A stretch of DNA of 64,000 nucleotides, from contig NC_090438.1 in NCBI RefSeq assembly GCF_031143425.1, forward strand, positions 757,109,823 to 757,173,822. Direction: 5' to 3'. This DNA comes from Pleurodeles waltl (taxonomy: Eukaryota; Chordata; Amphibia; Caudata; Salamandridae). Under the pieces are notes generated by a model that saw only the letters and a program-made list of their open reading frames with translations, ran no database searches and was not told the origin of the DNA. A program made the translations under genes and the position numbers. This document shows positions 45,897 to 56,832 of the stretch, piece after piece (position 1 is the first letter of the stretch; each line of letters starts with the position of its first letter).

Positions 45897-48800
45897 ATGG
45901 GCTCCAGTAGGGTGGCAGCTGTTTGCTGTCTAACCTGGAATGTGAGTGGGTTGAATGATCGGAGTAAGGCGCGCCTTGTGTCTGCCTATGTTAAGCGCCA
46001 CAAAATAGATATTTGCATGCTTCAGGAGATGCATTTGGTTGCTGCCACTAGGGACCAGCTGAGGGCTGGCTGGGTTGGGGAATTCCACTGCTCTGTGTTT
46101 TCATGCTATGCGTGTGGGGTGACGATTTTGCTGCGCAAGGGATTGCAGTGGCGCACGCAGAAAGTGGTTGTGGATCAGAATGGTCGTTATGTGGTGCTGA
46201 GTGGTACGTTGCTCGACAGATCTTGTAGACTTGTTTCTGTATATGGCCCTAACACGGACGATCCTGTGTTCTTTCGCAAGCTGTGGCGCTTGGTGGAGTC
46301 AGTGGGTGGGGGTGCGGTGATCTGGGGCGGTGATTTTAATGTGATTCTGGACTCTGCAGTGGATCGCAAGAGCGTGGCCAGGGTGCAGCATGTTGCGGCC
46401 GCCAGGGCGCTACAGTCTGTGATGGATGAGGGGGCCTTGGTGGACTTGTGGAGGGTGAGGCATGGTAATGATAGAGAAGGCACATGTGTGAACTATGCAC
46501 ATAGTAGCTGGTTGCGTATTGACCGTTGGTAGGGCACGAGAGATGTGGAGCTCTGGACTTGTTCGGTGGACCACCTGCCTCATGCCTTATCGGATCACTC
46601 TCCTGTCCGGCTGGTGCGAGAGGTGCCTTGTGGACTGGGGCGAGCTTTTCTGTGGCGATTGCTCCACGGGTCACTTTAGGATCGTGTATTCCGGGAAGAA
46701 ATTCATGAGGCCATACTCCATTTCTTTGCTGACAACTGTGGGTCTGTGAACTCGGCTGGCACCTTATGGGAGACATTTAAGGTGGTTATCTGTGGGGTGT
46801 GCCTCTCTAAACAGCATGGGGTATTGAGGGCGTTGCATCGTGAGCTGACGGATCTGGAGGGGCGGATAGCGGATCTGGAGCGCAGGTTGCCGATGAACTG
46901 GTCAGGCGCGGTCCTTGCAAAACTGCAGACTGAAATGTCCAAGTACGAAGAGGCTGTGCTTCGGGAGCTTGATGGCCCTGGGGATGAGCGTGTGGTTGGG
47001 ACGCAGGCTGCGATGCAGGTTTTCACCCAATTTTTTGCTAGTTTGTGTGCCGAACCAGTGGATTTAGAAGATGCTGCTGCCCAGGCTTATTTTTCTGACA
47101 ATGCTCTTCTCTGGTTCAATGACACTCATCATGCTTACTTTGACAACCCTTTCTCGATAGAGGATGTTGTCGTGGCAATTCGTAGTCTACCAAGTGACAA
47201 GTCACCTGGGCTGGACTGTTCGCCTCCTGCGTTTTACAGGGGATACTCAGATATTCTCGCACCTTACCTCTTGGAGGTGTATGCGGAGTTCATGGAGGCC
47301 GGGATCCTTCCTGCCTCTCTCCGTGAGGCTCTCATTGTCACGATACCCAAACCTGGCAAGAACCCGCATGATTGTGATTCATATCGTCCACTTTCCATGA
47401 TCAACATCGATACTAAAATTCTGGCCAAAATGATTGCAGTGCGGTTGCAGCCACTGCTTCCGAAGCTGGTGCTTCCGGATCAGTCCGGGTTTGTGCTGGG
47501 TAGATCCACATCTTATAATCGGTGCACGTTCTTTGCAGTGGTCGGCACGCGGGGGATCGGGGAGGAAGCAGCTGCATTGTTTTTGGATGCTACCAAGGCT
47601 TTCGACTCTCTGGCGTGGGACTATATGTTCATGCTGCTGGCTAGAGTGGGACTGAGTGCTCGTTTTGTGAAATTGATCAGACTGCTATATTCTTCTCCCA
47701 CTGCTACACTGCGACTAAATGGGTTGATCTCGGACTCCTTTCCCACGGAACTCGCCTGGGGTTTCCTTTGTCCCCTTTGCTCTTTGCTGTGGCAATGGAG
47801 CCTCTTGCGGCGTGGTTGCAGCAGCATCATGGAGATAGGAGGTTGCCTTACAGGCAGCGGCAAATTCTGATATCCATGTATGCGGATGATATTGTGCTGT
47901 ATGTTCCCGAGCCGTCTGAAACTCTTGATGTTTTGTTAGATGAAATAGTGCATTTTGGTTCCTTTTCAGGGATCAAGATTCATTGGTCCAAGTCGGTGGT
48001 GCTGCCGCTATCCACGGGGGTGATGGGATTCCCCTCACAGTACCCAATTGAATGGGCGGATGGGCCAGTTCGATATTTGGGAATCTGGCTGAGTTGTTAT
48101 GAGGATGCCCTCTGGTTGGCCAATTATGGCAAGGCGCTGTCATGGCTTAAGGAGAAAGTTGAGGCGTGGCGCACCTTGCCGCTTTGCCTTATTGGGCGCA
48201 TTGTGATTGTGAAAATGGTGATCCTGCCAAAATTTCTATATCTGTTTGTTAACCTCCTGCTCTCACTCCCGGCCAACTTTCTCCGTCGGCTCCGTTCGGC
48301 TCTGATACGTTTGGTTTGGGCCGGGGGTCAGCCTTGTATTTCCTGGGAGAAGCGGACGCTGCCTTTTGAGCTGGGTGGCCTTGCTGTCCCGCATCTGGAG
48401 ATTTACTATTTTTGTGCCCAGGCGCACTTTGCGTACTACTGGCTGCGGCCAATCCGATACTTACTGCATCTTGCGCCTGAGAGCCACTCAGTGTGGCCAG
48501 ACGATTTGACTTGATTTCTGGGCGGCTCTTCTCGACCTTGTTCACGAGGTATTGATACGGTGGCATGTACTGCTCGGGCCTGGACGGTACTGCTGCGTCG
48601 CTCCGGGGTGAGCACTGCCTTTGCCTCTTCGCTGTCAGTTCTTTCAGTTGCGGATCTTGAGATGTTCCGAGATAGGCCACTGCGCGATTTTCTTCGGGAT
48701 TCTGGGTTGGTTACCTTGGGGCATTGGTTTGAGAATGGGTGATTGATCTCCATTGGGAATGTGTTGGAGGATCGATGCACTACTGCGCTGCAACAGCTGT

Positions 48801-49544
48801 ACGTGCTGCGTGTCCGCCAATGTTGCGGGCGCGATTTTCTGGACTTACGGACCCTCCATTGGAGTGTCGGGCCTTGGAGGCCCTGTGCGGAGCTCAGTCG
48901 CTGTGTAAACGTATTACTAAATTGTACAACTGTATGCAGGAGCAGCGAGGTGATCTTGGTTCGTCTGCTAGAGTGAGATGGGAGGTGGATGAAGGCGAGC
49001 CTATATCTGATCAGATGTGGCGAGGATGTTGTGCGCATATGAGAACACAATCCCCTAATTACAGGCTCCGCCTGATTCACTTTAAATTCCTGCACTGCTT
49101 ATATTATATCCCTAAAGGCCTTTGTTCGATGGGCTTCGTGCTGATGCCAGTTGCGAGCGGTGTCGGGCGCCCGAGGCTGGTTTCTTGTATCTAGCGGGGG
49201 AGTGCCCCGAGGTGCGTGTCTTCTGGATGGAGGTTATGAGGATAATTGAGGAAATGACCGGTCCGGAGTTGCCCTTTTCCCCTAGACTGGCGTTGCTGGG
49301 ATGTGTGGATGAGGTGCGGAGGCCTCACAGACAGTTGGTGAGCTTTCTTTTGTTGCTAGCTAAGCGCAGCGTTGCGGTGTGCTGGGGTCGGGGTTGGGTC
49401 CCTCGGGGCTCTGATTGGCTGCGCAACACCTCCTTTTGTCAAGAGCAGCTGATGATTTTTTGGGAGCTGACCCCGGAGGGTTCCCCACCTAGGGATATTT
49501 GGGCTCCGCTGTGCGCTTATCTGGATGCCTTGAAGGATGGCTGA
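45897..49544 (+). pseudogene. L1 ORF2 (endonuclease, reverse transcriptase, C-terminal Cys region)
   Basis: ORF2 supplies nickase and RT. Starting at 45897, the endonuclease shows WNVSGLN (45940), MLQEMHL with the catalytic Glu (46017), VYGPN (46238), GGDFNVILD (46327) and SDHSPV (46585). RT blocks are LPSDKSPGLDCSPPAFYRG (47190), LIVTIPKPGKNP (47335), YRPLSMINIDTKILAK (47385), DQSGFVLGRS (47480), FLDATKAFDSLAWDYMF (47582) and the active site MYADDIVLY (47878). A cysteine-bearing segment (CERCRAPEAGFLYLAGECPE, 49150) lies near the end. Lesions: stops at 46530 and 46677, a frameshift near 47750, a stop at 48512, a frame change near 48740 and another near 49120. Total length (about 1,215 codons) is normal for L1. 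Confidence 0.93.
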
Positions 49545-49996
49545 GGTGGTATTTTGTGACTAAATGCACAGCAAGGAGTTTGGTGTGCCTTAGCTCTCTC
49601 TCGGGGGGGTGGGAAATGTGACATTGATTTGTTATAGGCGCTTCTGTGCTCTTCTTCTGCCTGCCTTCTTTCCTGTTTCTCTCATTTTCCTTTTCTTTGC
49701 GAGTTTGGTAGTTGTTATAGCCTGATAGATATGTGGTGTGTCGCTTTGAGACTGTTCAGTGGCAGTTGTGCCTATTCTGTGGAGACTGGGGCCCCTAATG
49801 GTCTGTGGGGAGCCTTGTTATGGCTCATGAACTTATGACTAATTTGCTATTCCCTTTTATAGGTGGCGCCCAGGAATTGTGCGGCACTTGGACTTAGACA
49901 TGTTTTTGAGCCTAGATATTCAGGCTGTCTTGTTTTCTTGAGTCATATGTTGTCTTGTTCTAAGCACAATAAAGCATAAATAAACAAAAAAAAGGG
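49545..49996 (+). terminator. L1 3' UTR with polyadenylation signal
   Basis: Short 3' UTR; AATAAA at 49968-49973 precedes an A-rich tail (AAACAAAAAAAA). No G-quadruplex-like tract is evident beyond a GGGGGGGT near 49603. Confidence 0.75.
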
Positions 49997-50006
49997 GGAC
50001 ACAGTG
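49997..50006. repeat. Right target duplication of young L1
   Basis: GGACACAGTG, matching 43614-43623. Confidence 0.9.
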
Positions 50007-50206
50007 CAAAAATGAACAATTCCTGGGGGAGGTAAGTAATAGTTAGTTTCTCAGGTAAGTAAAGCACATACAAGTTCAGTCTCCTGGGCATAGACAGCCC
50101 ACTGTTGGGGGTTCAAGGCAACTCCAAAGCCACAGCACCAACAACACAGGGCCGGTCAGGTGCAGAGGTCAAAGGAGGGCCCACATAACATAGGTGCTGT
50201 AAGGAA
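50007..50206 (+). repeat. TGTAGGAAG-type repeat, continuation after L1
   Basis: Continues the piece that was cut at 43623 and runs to an abrupt junction at about 50206, where an inverted piece starts (TGTAAGGAAATGGCTCCC). Confidence 0.65.
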
Positions 50207-50732
50207 ATGGCTCCCTGTTGTAGTTACCCAACACATTTTGCCTGATACTGATGCTGACTTGATTGAGAAGTGTGCTGGGACCCTGCTAACCAGGCCCCAG
50301 CACTAGTGTTCTTTCACCTAAAATGTACCATTGTTTCAGCAATTGGCACACCCCTGGCACACAGATAAGTCCCTTGTAAAAGGTACCAGTGGTACCAAGG
50401 GCCCTGTGACCAGGGAAGTTCTCTAAGGGCTGCAGAATATGTTGTGCCACCCTATGGGACCCCTCACCTAACACATGCACACTGCCATTTCAGATTGTGT
50501 GTGTTGGTGGGGAGAAAAAGGCAAAGTCGACATGGCATCCCCCTCAGGATGCCATGCACACAAAATTCTGCCTGTGGCATAGGTAAGTCACGCCTCTAGC
50601 AGGCCTTACAGCCCTATGGCAGGGTGCACTATACCACAGGTGAGGGCATAGCTGCATGAGCAGTATGCCCCTACAGTGTCTAAGTCTATTCTTAGACATT
50701 GTAAGTACAGTTGTGGCCATATTAAGTATATG

Positions 50733-50737
50733 GTCTG
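50733..50737. repeat. Left GTCTG target duplication of gypsy
   Basis: GTCTG before the 5' LTR, repeated at 58366-58370. Five bases is the usual Ty3/gypsy length. Confidence 0.92.
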
Positions 50738-51202
50738 TGTCAACACCAGGGCAGTGCGCGCTCTATTGGCGACTAGAATGCAAAAACCCAGAACTCTCAA
50801 AACAACATAATTTATGCATTGTGCTGATATGTTGTTGTTTACCCTTTTGCATTGCAGAGTTCAATCCTGAAGACTTATTTTTAATGTGCTTACAAATGCT
50901 GTTCATTTGCAATGTATTGCTGCAGGCTTTCAGAGTGTGTTAGGGTGTGGTCCCTTTCCAGGGCCTTCTAGAGACTTTCCCTGCAACATGCCTGGGTGTG
51001 GTTGTGGGCTGGGCCAAGACTCTATAAAAAGGAGCCAGCCCAGCTCCAAGTGCTCACTATTCAGAGGTCCCGGTGCTGGCCTCCCGACACCGTTATAAAG
51101 AACTCTCATGTTCTTGGGACTAATTCTTTTATGATTTGACAGAGTACTTTGCGCGTATGAAATATGCGCTTGAGTGTTTGTGACATTTGCAGGGCGACTT
51201 GC

Positions 51203-51680
51203 GAATCGGCAAGACGCGCGATTCGTTTCATGATAATTTAATCTTGTTAATTATTGCGCGCTACCATTTCTTGACATTTACATGGTGGCTTAAGAATCGG
51301 CTAGACGCGTGATTCGTTTTATGGTGTTTTAACTTTGTTGTTCATTGCACGCTACCATTTCTTGACATTTACATGGTTGCTTAAGAATCGGCAAGACGCA
51401 CGATTCGCTTTATGGTGTTTTAACTTTGTTGTTCATTGCGCGCTACCATTTCTTGACATTTACATGGTGGCTTAAGAATCGGCAAAAGACGCGCGATTTG
51501 TTTCATTATACTTTGATCTTGTTATTCATTGTGAGCTGTTATTTCTTGGTATTTACATCGTGGTTTACGAATCAGCAAGACGCACGATTCTCTCCTCGAG
51601 TTTAATTCATGTTGTTTATTGTATGCCACTATTCTAAGATATTTATAATGTAATATTCGAATTGACAAGTTATGTGATTT
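51203..51680 (+). repeat. 91 bp tandem repeat with GAATCG...CGATTC dyad in 5' LTR
   Basis: GAATCGGCAAGACGCGCGATTC cores (shortened here) start at 51203, 51294, 51385, 51476, 51569 and, degenerate, 51659. Spacing is 91 bp with one 93. Each core is an inverted repeat GAATCG / CGATTC. The same series is in the 3' LTR at 57341, 57432, 57523, 57614 and 57707. Confidence 0.92.
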
Positions 51681-51735
51681 GTTTTTCCTGAATCCATATT
51701 GTGTTATTCATGGTGCACAATCCTTTTATGGTGTT

Positions 51736-51737
<2 letters not shown>

Positions 51738-51798
<61 letters not shown>
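51738..51798. repeat. (TA)n microsatellite
   Basis: About 30 TA dinucleotides in the 5' LTR; the 3' LTR has only about 8 at 57877-57896. Confidence 0.95.
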
Positions 51799-51801
<3 letters not shown>

Positions 51802-52311
51802 ACAATATGCGCAATTTGTGTTGAAACATTTTAAGAGTACACAGAAGATTAGAGTGTCTAGATGCAATATTGTATGGTCCTAGTATGCATTCTAAAAAAA
51901 GGATTTATAAGACTGGTTTAAAATTTAGTCAGAACGTTTTTCTGATTCTCATGTAAAGGAAAGCACTTGAATATGAAAGTTTTCATTTAATCCATCTTGA
52001 TTCCCTTACAGGTATCCGGCCATCTTGAAACGTAGTCATTTTAAACTTAATTCTTAGATTGTTCATGTTTTCAGAATGATTATGCTTAGAATCATAGATT
52101 AGTATTGATTTCAGGAGATATAATTTTCATATTGTGTGTTCTAACCTTTTTCTTACTACAGGTCTCCTTCCCAGCTGTTTCCCTTCATAATCCCCTCTTG
52201 CCCTCTTGAACTCTCTTAGCCTCTGTGATTTATCTATCAGAGTCTTGGAGCTGTTCAGTGGTGGACGTGTTGGGAACGTGCGCAGACCCCGAGGATCTGG
52301 TGACTCGGACA

Positions 52312-52362
52312 GAATAGTGAGCCCACAAATTATCCTCCTCCTGGTTTATGTATGTTCTCAGC
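52312..52362 (+). promoter_or_regulatory. gypsy leader with expected primer binding site
   Basis: The short leader between the 5' LTR and gag (starts GAATAGTGAGCCC) should contain the tRNA primer binding site. I do not recognise the matching tRNA. Confidence 0.4.
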
Positions 52363-53356
52363 ATGGCTACGCTGGACGAGTTAGTCAAGGTTATCACGCA
52401 GCTCCAGGCAGAGGTGGTATCATCCAAAGAATTGACAACTAGCTTATCTGAGAGAGTGAGTCAGTTGCAAGATAAGGTAAAGAAGAAGGAACAATGTCCC
52501 ACAGGTGTGTCCTGGCCAGGAACTTCTTCTCAGGCTTCTGGAAGTAATCCGACAAACATTTCCCTAAATGTTCCTTCTGCAATTCCTTTAGCTCCCCCAG
52601 GACGTTTCTCAGGTGACCCTTTGAAAGCGCAATCTTTCCTGGTTCAAGTGGACTACACTTCACTTGCAGACCACATACTTTCCCCGATGCCCAGTCCAAA
52701 GTAGCTTTCTTGTTATCATATTTGGCTGGGGATGCAGCTACTTGGCCAATTCCTCTTGTGCGTAAAAATAGTCCCTTGTTGTACAACTGGAGAAATTTTG
52801 TTTGTGAGTTTGAGAGAGTTTTTGATCGTAGAACTGTAACAGTCAGCAGATCGTGAATTATTAGATTTACGCCAAGGGAATCAAGACCTAGTGTCGTATT
52901 TAGCCAACTTTAACCAGCTGGTTGCCGAGACATCCTGGCCTGAAGAAAAACAAGCGGTCTTGTTTTACAAAGGACTCAAAGAGGAACTAAAAGATATCTT
53001 AGTGCAAATTGACCCACAACCTACAGACTGTCAAGAATGAATAAACCTTGTCTTGAGGCTTGATCATCGTTTAGCAGAACGTAAAGGAACGCGCAATAAG
53101 ATTGAAAAATATTCATGGCGTGTTCATGATAACAGACTCAAGAACTCCGAAAGAGAGAACGCCGGAACCGATGGAAATTGGAACCATCAGAAGACCTTTA
53201 ACCAAAGATGAAAAGGACCTACGTAAAAAAAGTAGACAGTGTCTTTATTGTGGGCGGAAGGGTCATTTTGCCAAAGATTGTCCAATCAAACCAAAGAACA
53301 AGCAAGGTCCAGTTTCGAAGGTAGCAGACAATGCACCAGTCGAGTTGGAAAACTAA
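52363..53356 (+). pseudogene. gypsy gag (coiled coil, capsid, zinc knuckle), frameshifted
   Basis: Gag forms the particle shell and binds RNA. The start at 52363 (MATLDELVKVITQLQAEVVS) opens a coiled coil. A Ser/Pro-rich linker with PGRFSGDP (52597) leads to the capsid part, recognisable in another frame by LREF and DLVSYLANFNQLVAETSWPE (52890). The nucleocapsid has one CCHC zinc knuckle, CLYCGRKGHFAKDC (53240-53282), then a basic tail. Frame changes near 52700 and 53100 and a stop at 53038 disable it. Confidence 0.88.
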
Positions 53357-53987
53357 AACACCCAAGATGCAGAGAAGGGTTGTTCTTGGGTGTCACAGTG
53401 GACCCTTCACAATCAAGACATCTCAAACTGGAAATAAGAGTTCAGGTCAAGAAAAGATCTATTTCAAAAAGGCTCTAGTCGATTCTGGGGCTACTGGGAA
53501 CTTTGTTGATGTCCAATTGGTTCGTGCATGGGGGATCCCATGTGTTGAAAAGAAGACCCCAGAAATCATCCAGGTAGTCGATGGAAAACACTTGACTGGA
53601 GGTCCAGTAACTCTTCAGACTATCCCCTTGTCGATGATTTGTGAAGATAAGAATCAAAGAAAGAAACATAAAGAGAAAATCATTCTTGACGTGATCCATG
53701 CTCCCCAATATGGGATTATCCTCGGCTTGCCATGGTTAACTCATCACAATCCAGAGATCAATTGGGCAGAACGAAAAATCGTGTTCTCATCGGCGCTATG
53801 TAATGAACAATGTCTCCAAAAGATTCAAGTACCAAAAATTTGTAACTCTTACATAGCTACTGCCGCGGAGAAAGAAATTCAGCTGCCCAAACAATATTCA
53901 TCTTACAAAGATGTATTTGATGAGAAAGGAGGAGAGACTCTACCTCTCTACCTCCTCATAGATCTTATGACTGTCAAATTGATCTAG
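53331..53987 (+). pseudogene. gypsy pol: aspartic protease
   Basis: The retroviral-type aspartic protease matures Gag-Pol. KALVDSGATGNFVD at about 53470-53510 holds the catalytic D-S-G triad; GIILGLPWL at about 53714 is the C-terminal protease motif. The frame overlaps the end of gag by 26 bp in another phase, which suggests frameshift expression. It ends at a stop (53985) between protease and RT. Confidence 0.9.
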
Positions 53988-53995
53988 CCCCAGGT

Positions 53996-54730
53996 GTGAT
54001 ACTTCCCAACTGTCGTGTATATGCCCTGTCAGAACATGAAAATCAACATTTACGAAAATACCTAGATCAATTTTTGGAGAATGGCTTCATTCACCCCTCT
54101 AAGTCTCCTGCAGCTTCGCCTTTGTTTTTTGTTCCAAAAGCTAATGGAGAACTTCAAACTTGCATCGATTATAGGAGTTTGAACAAAGTCACCATCAAGA
54201 ATAAATATCCTTTACCCCTAATTCCGGTATTATTGGAACAAGTAAAGAAAGCAAAAATCTACACGAAGCTTGACCTTCGAGGTGCTTATCATTTGGTCAG
54301 AATGAGAGAGGGTGACGAATGGAAAACAGCGTTCAAGACAAGATATGGCCTTTTTGAATACACCGTCATGCCTTTTGGTCTGTGTAATGCTCCAGCAGCA
54401 TTTCAATTTTTCTTGAATGACGTTCTTAGAGAGTACCTCGACATATTTGCCATAGTCTACATCGATGACATTTTGATCTACTATGACAATGAAAACGAAC
54501 ATGTCCAACATGTCAAGACAATTCTTGCAGCCCTTCGAAAGCACCATTTATATTGCAAACTAACCAAGTGTGAGTTTCATGTAACTACAGTTGAGTTTTT
54601 AGGGGTTATTCTTACCCCTCAAGGTATGGTGATGGCAGAAAAGAAAGTAAAAGCCGTATATGATTGGCCCATCCCATTTGTGATGTATAATGTTTCCTGG
54701 GGTTTGCAAATTTTTACCGGAGATTCATAA
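53996..54730 (+). pseudogene. gypsy pol: reverse transcriptase
   Basis: RT blocks are FLENGFIHPSKSPAASPLFF (54075), IDYRSLNKVTIKNKYPLP (54165), KLDLRGAYHLVRMREGDEWK (54268), MPFGLCNAPAAFQFFLNDVL (54368) and the catalytic strand YIDDILIYYDN (54460), followed by KCEFHVTTVEFLG. The catalytic Asp pair is intact. A frame change near 54680 moves the connection domain into another phase; another lies before 53996. Confidence 0.93.
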
Positions 54731-54747
54731 ATCATTTCTCCCAGACA

Positions 54748-56322
54748 GTGGCTCCAATCACCAAGCTACTAAGAAAGAAAGAAAAGTTTGTATGGTCCCC
54801 AGAAGCTGATCATGCCTTCTCGACTTTGAAGAAAGCTTTCTCCATTGCCCTAGTCTTGACTCATCCTGATGCGAATCGACCTTTCATAATGGAAGCTGAT
54901 GCTTCAGATGTAGCAATAGGAGCAGTCTTATCACAATGAAATAAAGACACTGGTCAACTTCATCCTGTAGCTTATATGTCTCGGAAGTTGAACGAAGCCG
55001 AACAGAACTATGTCATTGCTGAAAAAGAGCTTCTGGCGATTTGTGACGCCTTTAAAGAATGGAGATATCATTTGTTGGGTGGCAAATACACTGTCACAGT
55101 ATATACTGATCATCGTAATCTTCAATTCATGAGTTCCGCCAGACTTTTGACCCCTCGGCAATTACGCTGGATGCTGTTTTTTGCCGAATTTGATTTTGTA
55201 GTAACCTTCCGGCCTGGTAAAGATAATCGCAAAGCTGACGCCTTGTCCTATCAAGAGTCTACCACGTTGCCTGCATTTCAAGCCTCCAGAGCTATCATTG
55301 CTCCTGACAAGGTTCTATGTATCATAAAAACTGAAGATTTCTTTGAAGAAATTCGCAACTCTTTCACTGTTGAAAAATGGCAAACATGGGCCCAAGCAGA
55401 TCCCAAAAGGTCAATCAAGCAAGGACTACCCTTTCATGACGCTCGTTTGTTCGTACCCACTACCAAACTTCGCAAGATAGTATTTCATTGGTTGCGTGTT
55501 ATACCGACGGCAGGTCACCCATGTACTCCTAAAACTCTTGAACTGATCCAACGCTATTTTTGGTGGCCTACCCTAACAAAACATGTAAAAGCAATGGTAA
55601 ACAACTGCGAAGTTTGTGCTCGCATTAAAACAAGTCATTCAAAACCAAAAGGGTTGTTACATCCACTTCCAACCCCAAGTCGTCCATGGGAGCACATTTC
55701 TTTAGACTTTATTACCGGTCTGCCAGTGGTTCAACAGCATTCAGTAATTCTGGTGGTAGTAGATAGTCTCACGAAATATGGACATTTCATTGCCTGTAAA
55801 AAATTGCCCACTTCTAGTGAACTGGCAACTATTTTACTGAACAGAGTGGTACGTTATCATGGACTGCCAAAAGTTATCCTCTCCGATCGGGGATCGCAAT
55901 TTGCCTCCAATTTCTGGAAGACATGGTGTAAAACACTCCAAGTGACATCTACGCTATCTACTAGTCACCATCCTCAAACAGATGGTCAAACGGATAGACT
56001 AAATCAGACTTTGAAACAATACCTACGTGCGTACGCTGAAAAGGCACTTCATTCTTGGGCATCTATGCTCTGGTTAGCTGAGTTTGCTTACAATAACTCA
56101 TTCCACACTTCTATTGGCGTTACACCGTTTTTTGGTTTATTTGGCTATCATCCTGACACCCTGCCCATCACAATTCCTCAAGAAAGTTCTCTTACTCCAG
56201 CTGTGTCAGAAACCATTCACCATTTGCATCAAACCCAGAAACTGATTCAACAGCATTTAGAAAAAGCCCAACAAAAATACAAAAGGCATTATGACAAGAA
56301 ACATTGTGAGGGACCACAATAT
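54748..56322 (+). pseudogene. gypsy pol: RNase H and integrase
   Basis: RNase H shows FIMEADASDVAIGAVLSQ (54885), a stop at 54937, AEKELLAI (55018) and YTDHRNLQF (55104). Integrase has the HHCC zinc region (H-x-CTP at 55517 and NNCEVCARIK at 55602), core LDFITGLP with the first Asp (55704), LSDRGSQFAS with the second (55880), and the third block reads LNQTLKQYLRAY at about 56000. In related integrases this block carries the catalytic Glu (N..LE.YLR); here that position is Lys, so the core triad is incomplete. The frame closes with a stop at 56323. Confidence 0.93.
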
Positions 56323-56325
56323 TAA

Positions 56326-56832
56326 CCAGGTGACAAAGTGTGGCTTTCCACAAAACATATAGACTTCAAGAAGAAGCACATGTTTAATCCCAAATGTATA
56401 GGTCCTTACACAGTCCTTCAGCAAATAAATCCGGTAACCTATAAACTACAATTGCCCAGATCCTTACGAATTCATCCAGTGTTCCACACTTCCCTATTGA
56501 AAAGGGCAGTCCAAAAGTTCCACCCTCATCCAGCTCCTGTTCTAGTACAGGGAGAAGAAGAATATGAAGTTAAGAAAGTGTTGGATTCTAAACTACGAGG
56601 GCGTAATCTATGGTACTTAATCTCATGGAAAGGTTATGGTCCTGAAAGTAACTCATGGGTTTCCGCATCTGATGTTCATGCTCCAGTACTTGTGAGACGG
56701 TTTCATCGTCTTAATCCAGGCAAACCAGGCACTAGAGCGCGTCTGGGAGAGGGGAGTACCGTCAACACCAGGGCAGTGCGCGCTCTATTGGCGACTAGAA
56801 TGCAAAAACCCAGAACTCTCAAAACAACATAA
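56326..56832 (+). pseudogene. gypsy integrase C-terminal domain and chromodomain
   Basis: After the stop at 56323 the same frame continues with PGDKVWLSTKHIDFKKK (GPY/F-type domain, IGPYTVLQQINP at 56399) and LRIHPVFHTSLLK (56467). A chromodomain follows: YEVKKVLDSKLRGRNLWYLI (56564) and SWKGYGPESNSWVSASD (56625), with aromatic residues expected to bind methylated histone H3 tails. It marks the element as a chromovirus. The frame runs 72 bases into the 3' LTR and stops at 56830. Confidence 0.92.
56745..56759 (+). promoter_or_regulatory. Polypurine tract of gypsy
   Basis: A purine-rich run GGGAGAGGGGAGTAC directly before the 3' LTR, the usual plus-strand primer site. It is also coding for the end of pol. 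Confidence 0.7.

Larger units (their letters stand above)
43624..49996 (+). mobile_element. Full-length but disabled L1 retrotransposon
   Basis: It spans a CpG-rich 5' UTR (43624-44616), ORF1 (44617-45497), ORF2 (45897-49544), a 3' UTR, AATAAA at 49968 and a short A-rich tail ending at 49993, followed by GGG and the second GGACACAGTG. The duplication and intact ends show a complete retrotransposition event. It is better preserved than the L1 at 19840-30562. Confidence 0.93.
50738..52311 (+). repeat. 5' LTR of gypsy element
   Basis: It begins TGTCAACACC and ends GACTCGGACA, the TG...CA rule. A TATA box (TCTATAAAAAGGAGCC) is at about 51020-51035, so transcription would start near 51055. A 91 bp repeat with a palindromic core lies at 51203-51680. 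A (TA)n tract of about 60 bp lies at 51738-51798. Compared with the 3' LTR it lacks about 110 bp after GGTCCCGGTGC (51070) and has about 45 extra bp at 51888. Confidence 0.93.

Noticed and set aside
51701..51883. Short frames with Tyr-Ile repeats on both strands
   Set aside because: Translation of the (TA)n tract.
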